This document shows positions 58,201 through 64,000 of a stretch of 64,000 bases of DNA, piece after piece. Every line of letters begins with the position of its first letter. The stretch's first letter is position 1. The translations under genes were made by a program, and so were the position numbers. Under the pieces are notes generated by a model. The model searched no databases. It had not been told where the DNA came from and saw nothing but the letters and a program-made list of their open reading frames with translations. The stretch covers positions 84,632,592 through 84,696,591 of the forward strand of contig NC_092347.1 in the NCBI RefSeq assembly GCF_963676685.1. Reading direction: 5' to 3'. This stretch comes from Mytilus edulis. Taxonomy: Eukaryota; Mollusca; Bivalvia; Mytilida; Mytilidae.

Positions 58201-60588
58201 ACAACCAGATAAGACACACATTTTACATCAGCATAAGAAACCAATACCAAACATTACAAAATATCAGTGAAAACAACGACAACATTGGTCCTGATCTAAA
58301 TGAACATTGGAATAAAGTAAAAACTATGTGATACAGCTGCTAATGTACTAGGACTTAGAGACAGGACAAGGAAAAGGTGGATTTCAGATTCAACCTGGAA
58401 TGTTATAGAAAAGAGAAGATCTGCAAAAAGTAAGTGCAATCAGACAAGATCAGAAAGGTTGAAAGTAAAGCTACAAATAGAATACTAAGAGCTTAATAAA
58501 GAAGTTAAGAACAAAGAAAATGAAGACAAACTGCAATATATTGAAGGATTGGCCAATGAAACAGAAGAGGCGTGCAAACATGGAGAACTAAGCACTGTAT
58601 ACAAGATCCCTAAACAGCTATGTGGGAAAAGTCACAACAATGGCACACCAATTTTAAGCAAGAATGGAGAGGTATTAACATCGGAGTCACAGAAACTTGA
58701 GAGATGGGCAGAGCACTTTCGGGAAGTTTTAAACAGAGAACCACCAGACAAACCAGCCCAATTTGATAACACCGAAGCGAAAATGAAAATAGACATATCA
58801 GAAGAAAAATTGTACTTGGTGAAATTAAGAAAGCATTATGCAAACTCAAAAATGGTTAATCAGCTGGAGTAGACAACCGTGCCCGGAAATTTAGAAATGA
58901 TCCATGTAAACTTGTCGCTCCTTTAAATAAACTTATTCTAAAAGGTTATATATTTGTTCTTTTTGTTCATTGTTTATTGATTAAATGAATATATCACAAA
59001 TTGAAAAAAAAACATCATGAGCATGGGAAGGGGAGTACAATGGTTGAATCTTATCTTCGAAGAGGCTTTTATCTATCATAAGATTACGGTAACATAATCT
59101 GTATTTTCTTGATAGTATGCTATATGTAATATGAAACGATTTACTTTAATTTTAATGTTATCGGAATTAGTGGACCAATGCATCAATATATTCTAAAAAA
59201 AAAGTCCTGTTTTTTTACATTTATTACGAATATAATTATGACGTATTATTTACAAATAATATTCCACTATGTTATTGTTGATCATAGGCTCGATAACTTT
59301 TGAGTTTGTTGTCAAAGTAAACATGATCGTGTCATTGATAAACAATAAAAACAGAGCAAATGGAGTATGTAACAAAAGTAAAATAACAAAAATGCTGAAC
59401 TCCGAGGAAAAATCAAAACGGAAAGTCCCTTATCAAATGACAAAATCAAAAGCTCAACCACAACAAACGAATAGATAACAACTGTCATATTCCTGACTTG
59501 GTACAGCAATTTTCTTATGAAGAGAATGGTGGATTGTTTTAAAGCTAGCTAAACCTCTCATTTGTATGAAACTCGCATAAAGTTCCATTACATTAAAAAT
59601 ATGTGTAAAAAAAAACAAAAAGAAATAATAGGTAAATAGCAGTCTACATTATGATATATTCTTAATCACAATAAAATCCAACAAATATGTCGACAAAGAA
59701 AAATAAAAAAGCATATAGACAAAGTGCATTAGCAAAACGACAATGACACTCTGACGGGATGTTTAAGTACCGAGCCACTTCTAGAGAATATTATCAAAAT
59801 CCAGAAAAAGTAATAATTTACAAAAACAAATGAAAGAACACTATAACACGTAATAAAGATGATAATGTTTTAGTCAATAGAGTCATGATTTTTTCCCCGT
59901 GCTTTCTAATTTGTTATTAAAATTTTCCTTTACTGCTGTTAAATGATTTGTTGTATTTGACTTGATTTTTCAAGACTCAGTTATCACTATCTACCTTCAA
60001 GTGTGCGTTTGTTTACATTATTTCATAACGGGTCTTCACTTGCAACTGCCCTGTGCGGTGTCCGACGTTCTAATGAGTAGTTTCGTAATTATGGTCGCTC
60101 GAACAGGAACAAATCTGAACACGTTTGAAAGTACTGGATACAAGTTGGAAGATACCAAGCAACATAATTCATCAAGTTGCATGTCTTGAGAATACCGCCA
60201 TTTGTTTTTATTCGTGCATTAGATATGCTGTGTTCATTAGAGTAGACAATTTTCAGGCACAGTTATATATCGTAAACTCCGTTTGTAGATAAATATATAA
60301 ACAAACCAAAAATATATAAACACACAAATGAGATTAATTTGATACACTTCTACAGCTACTTACCCCGTTTAGTTCCTTTCTCTTCTGATGGTTGCATGTG
60401 AAATCAATGACTGGATACCTAAATCCGTCATTTCCTGACACGTCTAGCGGTAGTAAGTCAAGTTTTGTTATGTCTACTCCGTCCCGTAGACGATTAAGAA
60501 ATGGGGGGACGTTTGTGCATGGTATTGATCTCAAGACGCAGGGAGAAAGTAAAGAGAAGAAAACCAAAAGTACTTGCAAGAGTTCCAT
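43219..60588 (-). CDS. Secreted MACPF (perforin-like) protein, 4 coding exons, about 575 aa
   Basis: This is a predicted pore-forming MACPF-fold protein. Family members oligomerise on membranes in immunity, defence or egg protection. Exons (minus): 60588-60364, 53760-53180, 45274-45115 and 43980-43219; all junctions keep phase (0, 2, 0). Residues 1-20 are a hydrophobic signal peptide (MELLQVLLVFFSLLSP). Exon 2 holds the MACPF signature FGTHYFNHG at about 198-206, with preceding YMKF. Exon 3 holds the C-terminal MACPF block WIPTVLDNPW and KRQSMKRAVQ. Exon 4 is a cysteine-rich C-terminal domain in which tryptophans opening W[FI]…C segments recur at about 389, 452 and 515, exactly 63 residues apart, suggesting a three-fold membrane-binding domain. 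The style is closest to molluscan perivitellin-2 67 kDa-like MACPF proteins, judged by recall. Whether it is immune or toxic is unknown. Introns of 6.6, 7.9 and 1.1 kb are full of mobile elements. Confidence 0.85.
44067..44384 (-). other. Possible small secreted ORF in the last MACPF intron
   Basis: The 105-codon frame opens ATG with a hydrophobic MLLCLCAYFFSS and contains four well-spaced cysteines in LNMSSRCNYIFLSCQF and FTVYCYKNEYESRC. It could be an alternative MACPF exon (a TTTTCATCAG acceptor lies inside the putative signal peptide), a small secreted gene, or chance. The exon 3 to exon 4 join skips it in perfect phase, so it is not needed by the main transcript. Confidence 0.3.
44560..45055 (+). 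repeat. Dispersed repeat ending AGCTAATGCCCCTTT, copy 1
   Basis: The order of blocks GTCAACATTTAAAGTGAAAC, TTGACTGATTCGATC, GGAGGTCAACTCGA, GATGGCGTTTCGACTA, GGTGAACAAGAATTTGACAG matches 63100-63787. The left end is diverged or missing. It sits in the last MACPF intron. Confidence 0.65.
45711..45843. mobile_element. Three-armed MITE with 9-bp target duplication
   Basis: CAATCTAATTAAAATATTG (45711) continues to CGTTAT and is perfectly inverted to 45796. A second copy of the right arm follows at 45808-45843 after an 11-bp spacer. AAGATCCAT flanks the whole unit (45702-45710 and 45844-45852), so the three arms inserted as one. A 9-bp duplication suggests Mutator-type mobilisation (inference). 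It lies in MACPF intron 2. Confidence 0.85.
46626..48355 (+). mobile_element. Non-autonomous DNA transposon A, 7-bp target duplication
   Basis: The ends CAAGGAATTGTATATTTAAA through AACGCGGC are inverted copies of about 37 bp. ATGATAT flanks both sides (46619-46625 and 48356-48362), an exact 7-bp duplication. The 1730-bp unit is matched by element B in inverse orientation nearby. Its only frame, 60 codons at 47804-47986, is conserved in B but has no transposase motif. Seven-base duplications fit P superfamily elements such as Galileo, or Dada elements; the superfamily is an inference. It lies in MACPF intron 2. Confidence 0.85.
48876..51056 (-). mobile_element. Non-autonomous DNA transposon B, inverted copy of A
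   Basis: It has the same inverted ends as A and its own 7-bp duplication ATCCAAC (48869-48875 and 51057-51063), so it inserted independently. It is about 450 bp longer than A: A lacks the segment that lies at about 49740-50150 in B. The rest aligns in reverse complement along its whole length with only scattered mismatches. The 61-codon frame 49243-49428 is the counterpart of the one in A. A and B together give an inverted repeat with arms of about 1.7 kb and a 520-bp spacer. Confidence 0.85.
51283..51862 (+). repeat. Full-length copy of the AATGGGGAATGTGTCAAA repeat
   Basis: It runs from AAAATTGAGAAAGGAAATGG through GACATGCCAGCTCCAG to CCCGTTAGGGGTTTAGTATC, uninterrupted and about 580 bp. 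Partial copies lie at 20838-22860 and 26630-26720, and the reversed head lies at about 61413-61455. It ends about 20 bp from the 3' end of a minus-strand Penelope RT, so it may be the 3' tail of that element or a derivative of it. Confidence 0.75.
51883..52985 (-). mobile_element. Penelope-like RT, palm to thumb, frameshifted
   Basis: On the minus strand from about 52971: VLDKLHAYIGDF, FDFSTLYTTLPHILIKKK (motif A), then in another frame VYRQVIGIPMGTNCAPL and FNNTFRYLDDILALNND (catalytic YLDD intact), then SPSYGVYISQLERF and a C-terminal block ending at 51883. At least two frameshifts separate the blocks, and the N-terminus and any GIY-YIG domain are missing. It is sense to the MACPF gene within intron 2. 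Confidence 0.85.
54487..54552 (+). mobile_element. Penelope-like RT scrap (catalytic block)
   Basis: FNFTFRYIDDVLSLNNEDIP is read in one frame, the catalytic YIDD block of the same family as 34185-34709. No further RT sequence adjoins it. It lies antisense in MACPF intron 1. Confidence 0.7.
54940..55160 (-). repeat. Interspersed repeat family, AATATGACAG type
   Basis: The blocks TGTACCAAGTCAGGAATATG, GTTTGATGTGTTTGAGC and CTTTCCGTTTTTGAATTTTCC appear. The same family, reversed, is at 59290-59580 and degraded at 35575. It lies in MACPF intron 1. Confidence 0.6.
55161..56249. other. MACPF intron 1, unassigned stretch
   Basis: The frames 55169-55402, 55712-55957 and 55990-56187 show no motif or splice context that fits the MACPF phase. 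Confidence 0.4.
56250..57011 (+). mobile_element. LINE ORF2 3' part, degenerate
   Basis: The plus-strand blocks SVIRPSIVCGVWYPTS, SVLSELSWESLTNYMDRQRI, EEDFWAIRLKFLSRTNCLPL and IRERFLSYLHDF follow the order downstream of the RT palm in bivalve LINEs. Stops and frame changes occur between blocks and the final cysteine knuckle is mostly lost. It is inactive and antisense to the MACPF gene. Confidence 0.7.
57143..57352. mobile_element. 210-bp MITE, AAAGGTAATATCTTTG ends
   Basis: The left AAAGGTAATATCTTTG then TTAGCTTGCTTGTT is inverted at the right (AACAAGCAAGCTAA, CAAAGATATTACCTTT). A second inverted pair, TGAAGTCATT / AATGACTTCA, follows inside. The core is unique. No clear target duplication. 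Confidence 0.75.
57984..58900 (+). mobile_element. LINE endonuclease-to-RT fragment, broken
   Basis: NQIDHIIVNGRWRKS and GADCGSDHHLLLGKM are the C-terminal signature of an APE-type endonuclease (57984-58331). A linker frame (58549-58872) contains LSKNGEVLTSESQKLERWAEHF. The start of RT follows in a shifted frame, KKALCKLKNG, then a stop, then SAGVDN near 58858-58880. The RT palm is absent. It is a 3'-truncated, frameshifted, inactive copy in MACPF intron 1. Confidence 0.8.
59290..59580 (+). repeat. Interspersed repeat family, AATATGACAG type, plus-strand copy
   Basis: The blocks GGAAAGTCCCTTATCAAATG, CAAAATCAAAAGCTCAACC and CATATTCCTGACTTGGTACA are the reverse complement of the order at 54940-55160. 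The frames 59269-59478 and 59312-59509 are translations of it. Confidence 0.6.
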
Positions 60589-60779
60589 CCTTGCCTACGA
60601 AGTGAAATATTTTCGAGCTTCAGCTGTTGTATCGAAATGAAACTTGAGTATAACTATCGGGTTTTATTTCAGTGTATACACGCGATTTTAATATTTGATG
60701 ATAAAAATAGAGTAAATTACGAATTATCCTGAAGAATACAAGTTATTTACTGTAAATTCGATGTATGCAAAAATCTAGT

Positions 60780-61100
60780 TATTTTTTTCTTTCTTTTTGA
60801 ATTTTTACAGGGACATTGGCTACAAATTACGCTAACAAAACAACAATCTATGATTTTGTTTTGTTTTCAACTATTTACATATATAAACCGTAATTGCACA
60901 ATAACATTTCGCTTTTAGCAGTTAGTTTTGGTTAAAACAAGTTAAAAACAAATGGTGATGTGTGACTGGCTTTTAAATCTATATTCATGCAAACATCAAT
61001 TAAACTGTAAACTTTGATAGGCTACGCATGGACTAATCATGTTAAGATATTTAAAAGTAAAGAATTTTAACATTGAAACTGACACATGGCAGCCAATGAG
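60780..61100 (+). repeat. Dispersed repeat, diverged left part of the 63100 family
   Basis: ACAGGGACATTGGCTACAAA, CTATGATTTTGTTTTG, TTTCGCTTTTAGCAG and TTTTAACATTGAAACTGAC run parallel to GGGGCACTAGCTACGAG, GTATGATTTTGTTT, TTCACTTTTAGCAG and TGTCAACATTGAAAGTGAAAC at 63100-63410. It lies just upstream of the MACPF start codon on the other strand, so it overlaps that gene's 5' flank. Confidence 0.5.
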
Positions 61101-61412
61101 AAGATCACTTTCGTTGACTTATTCGGACGATTGCACGTGCATGTGTATTTATTCTTATATTAATGTTTTTATTATTGGCTAGAGGTATAGAGTGAGAGTT
61201 GAAATCTCACAATTTTTTTTTAGTTTTTAGTTCATTTATGTGTTTTGGAGTTTAGTATGGCCTCCATTATCACTGAACTAGTACACATTGTTGATAGGGC
61301 TGAAGCACGCCTTCATCTGTACGATTTTCTCACTATGTTAAACACCCATGTGTGGACTTCGGTTTTTTTGTTTGTTTGCTTTTTTTCTTGGTTTTTTTTT
61401 TTTTTTGTCGGG

Positions 61413-61800
61413 TTGTTGTCTCTTTGATATATTCCCCATTTCCATTCTCAAGTTTACTGTATGTTTTGCTGTATATTTATCTAAACAAATAATTGGTGAT
61501 TTCCTCATATATAAATGCAACAGTAGTACTGCTACACCATATACAATACTAGTAATCAAGGCTAGGAACGAAAATTGGCCATATACCATGTTGTGCAACA
61601 CAGCTTGTGCGGATGATGTAACTTTAAACACGACAGATCCAAATGAAGCACTCATACTATTAAACATGGCATGTGTACACAGTTGTAATGATAATTACCA
61701 ATTACAACCCAAAAAAGCGTTGTCGTTGAGATTGAAAACAAAAATTTTAAAAATACATAAATGTGTAGAGCTAAAATTGAAGACAAGATGCTACCAGTAG
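61413..61800 (+). mobile_element. Repeat head plus LINE RT fragment
   Basis: 61413-61455 is the inverted head of the AATGGGGAAT repeat. 61505-61725 then reads CADDVTLNTTDPNEALILLNMA and NYQLQPKK, matching the catalytic ADD block and following segment of bivalve LINE RTs, with Cys in place of the usual aromatic. Upstream palm blocks are missing. A T-rich run (61385-61406) precedes it. It is inactive. Confidence 0.65.
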
Positions 61801-62014
61801 TAGAAAAAGCAACACATCTTATATTCAAAGATCTAAGTCCAAAAAGGAAACTTTAAATTATACCATCAATGAGAACATAAAAAAAAGCAAGGAGAACATC
61901 ACATAGTCTTATGGTTGCAGGTTTTCATGAAAAATCCAAGCACTTGAATTCATATTATGAAAACCTATGTTCTTGTGAGTTGTCATTTTAATGTTATATT
62001 TCACATGGCTATAA

Positions 62015-62455
62015 AAGATGGAGGTTTGGCATGCCACAAACCTAGGTTCAACCCACCATTTTTTCCTTTAAAAATGTCCTGTACCAAGTCAGGAATATGG
62101 CCATTGTTATATTATAGTTCGTTTCTGTGTGTGTTACATTTTAACGCTGCGTCGTTTGTTTTCTCTTATTTTTGAGTGTAAATTCACATTGCGATAAGAC
62201 GTGTCACGGTACTTGTCTATCCCAAATTCATGTATTTGGTTTTGATGTTATATTTGTTATTCTCGTGGGATTTTGTCTGATGCTTGGTCCGTTTCTGTAT
62301 GTGTTACATTGTAGTGTTGTGTCGTTGTTCTCCTCTTATATTTAATGCGTTTCCCTCAGTTTTAGTTTGTTACCCCGATTTTGTTTTTTGTCCATGGATT
62401 TATGAGTTTGAACAGCGGTATACTACTGTTGCCTTTATTTCTTATCAAATAAACT
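62015..62455 (-). repeat. Interspersed repeat, minus-strand copy of the 105-305 family
   Basis: AGATGGAGGTTTGGCATGCC, ACCAAGTCAGGAATATGG, CCTCAGTTTTAGTTTG and GGTATACTACTGTTGCC are in reverse order to 105-305. The block around GTTTCTGTRTGTGTTACATT occurs twice (62123 and 62292), so part is internally duplicated. Confidence 0.6.
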
Positions 62456-62503
62456 CATAATAGATACCAGGACTAAATTTTATATATACGCCAGACGCGC
62501 GAT
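62456..62503 (-). mobile_element. Truncated retrozyme-like end
   Basis: Read on the minus strand it begins within the hammerhead (CGCGCGTCTGGCGTATATA, no CTGATGA or GAAA) and continues TAGTCCTGGTATCTATTATG, the segment 3' of the cleavage site in other copies. The junction lies about one nucleotide after the position of GAAA. Confidence 0.6.
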
Positions 62504-63099
62504 TCCATATTACTTTATGGACTGGATACCAACCAAATTAAATATTGATAAATTAGAAATGTTTTTTAAAAAAAGCTGCTCAATCAAATATTGTCCTACG
62601 GCAAAAAGTTCCTGATGTTGTACGATACATTATCTTCGGAAAGATACCAATTGAAGGACAAATACATATGAAAATCCTAAGCTACTTCTATAGTAAATGT
62701 TAACTATCAGAGGAACCCACTGAAAAACAAATAGCCAGAAGACAATTAGCTGTCAAAACCAAAATAATCACAGTTGGTTCATTGAAGTAGTGTGACGAAA
62801 TATTTGTTACTATTACTTCACTTTCAGAAGGATCAATTGTAATGATACAAATTAAAGTTGAGTATTGTCAACACTAATTTAATAATTTTCTAATACATTA
62901 TCTATATCATTGCAAAATTAATTCAAATGAATAATTAACTGCTTCTTTGTAGAACAAATATTTGATGAGGTATCAAATTAACATCACAAGCAAGTCAAAA
63001 TTTATTATATAACTTTTGAAAATTATTGTAATAGATAAATAATTAACATGTTATAGAGAAAACACACAAAAATCAAACCAATTGATCAATTTTGCACTT
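62504..63099. other. Non-coding stretch, nothing recognised
   Basis: AT-rich with frames of fewer than 60 codons. No motif or repeat that I can place. Confidence 0.4.
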
Positions 63100-63787
63100 T
63101 AAAGGGGCACTAGCTACGAGATATATAAAAAATCTAAAGTATGATTTTGTTTATCAATCATTTATATAATGAAAGTGAAATAGTGAAATAATATAATTCA
63201 CTTTTAGCAGCTAAAATGGTTCAATTCTATCAAATTAAGCTGATAAAAATTGATAATGACTTATTCACTTGCAAGGGAATAATTCAACCTCATTAAACCT
63301 GTATTCATGTGAACTCAAATTTAACCCCATAGAAAGAGATAGAATAACGCATGCGTTGTCCGTGTACGTAAAGGAAAAGAATGTCAACATTGAAAGTGAA
63401 ACAAAGTTATATAATTTGATTGACTGATTCGATCCACAAAATATCATTCTTATTTAGGAAAAAACGACGATAAACATAATTTTTTAATCTATAATACAAA
63501 ATTTAGTAGACCTATAAAAATCCAACTGCACGAGTTGCTTAATCTATTTATATCTATGTTTATGTTCACATCGCTCATATGATCATAGAAGGTCAACTCG
63601 AAATTTAATTAGATGGCGTCATTGCTAAAATTCACACGAAACGAAGCTAAATCTTATTGAGACCATGGTCTGTAAATTGTTTACTTTATACTTTTGATAG
63701 TTTGGAAATGTTTTACACTGTTATAAATAAAATATTAAAATTTGAGTCAAATTGGTGAACATGAATTTGACAGCTAGTGTCCCTTTA
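63100..63787 (+). mobile_element. 690-bp element with TTAAAGGG ends, best copy of its family
   Basis: The left TTTAAAGGGGCACTAGCT and right AGCTAGTGTCCCTTTAA are inverted with one mismatch. The interior is non-coding and shared in order with 44560-45055 and 60780-61100. Whether it is a DNA element or another repeat type is unclear. Confidence 0.6.
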
Positions 63788-63876
63788 ATATAATAGTTTG
63801 TTTTGTATTTGTTTCTTCTTTTTTCTATTATCTTTTAGTATTGTTTGATTGGCTAACAACTCTCTAATTTTTTCAG

Positions 63877-63928
63877 TGTTTACGATGACTTGGTACAGTT
63901 TACACATGACCAGCTAGACTATATTTGA
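63877..63928 (+). CDS. Candidate terminal exon of a plus-strand gene
   Basis: A strong acceptor (TCTCTAATTTTTTCAG, ending 63876) is followed by a short frame reading VYDDLVQFTHDQLDYI and a TGA at 63926-63928. The acidic, regular residue pattern looks like real coding sequence, but no upstream exon was found within the window and the exon may instead run past the window end in another frame. Confidence 0.3.
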
Positions 63929-64000
63929 ATGGACACGATGCACTAGAGAAATCGGGAGGCTTGGATTTGACATCACTGGGGTTATACCTTTCTAATAACC

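Noticed and set aside
61338-61667. 109-residue minus-strand frame with a Lys-rich stretch
   Set aside because: It crosses a poly-T run, an inverted repeat head and an antisense LINE RT fragment, so it is a shadow.
1-64000. tRNA, rRNA, bacterial operons or viral genomes
   Set aside because: Nothing with the needed structure or motifs was seen on either strand; the only polymerases are retroelement RTs.

Overview
The window looks like nuclear DNA of a bivalve mollusc, most likely a marine mussel (Mytilus-like). It is AT-rich, has small exons in long introns, and is dominated by degraded mobile elements: Penelope-like elements, LINEs, foldback and MITE-type DNA elements, and short repeats of a kind common in mussel genomes. 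The species is inferred from repeat and gene style, not from a marker. I saw no bacterial operon structure, CRISPR array, rRNA or tRNA.

Layout. 1-10.4 kb holds no gene that I can support. It holds a Penelope RT scrap, a CpG-rich palindromic foldback element (1850-2610), a long-arm MITE (3760-4374), a 3.9 kb foldback element with tandem-repeat arms and nested hairpins (4665-8563), and a 1.2 kb element with inverted ends (8902-10112). 10.8-25.2 kb is a plus-strand gene that I assembled from 13 phase-compatible exons. It encodes about 724 aa of coiled-coil protein that I do not recognise. Its introns carry a LINE tail, several DNA elements, a hammerhead-bearing retroelement, and a tenfold tandem duplication that copies the end of exon 9 with its 5' splice site. 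28.5-30.9 kb is a single-coding-exon minus-strand Mab-21/cGAS-like receptor with the nucleotidyltransferase signature intact. 31-42 kb is repeat-rich: two Penelope RT tails, a Penelope GIY-YIG endonuclease piece, a decayed copy of the 3' end of the coiled-coil gene, and a head-to-tail pair of hammerhead-ribozyme elements. 43.2-60.6 kb is a minus-strand MACPF (perforin-like) gene with a signal peptide. Four coding exons join in phase to about 575 aa. Its 7.9 kb second intron contains two inverted copies of a transposon with 7-bp target duplications and a Penelope RT. The rest of the gene span and the right flank hold LINE pieces, MITEs and short repeats. The last 130 bp may contain the terminal exon of another plus-strand gene.

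Together: two of the three genes are plausibly innate-immune (a cGAS-like receptor and a secreted pore-forming protein), both in families that are expanded in bivalves. No operon-like link between them is implied. The most unusual signals are the tandem hammerhead units, the repeated splice donor, the Galileo/FB-like foldback DNA elements, and the threefold 63-residue repeat in the MACPF C-terminal domain. Exon joins, TE superfamilies and the ribozyme call were read by eye. Transcript data or profile searches would settle them.
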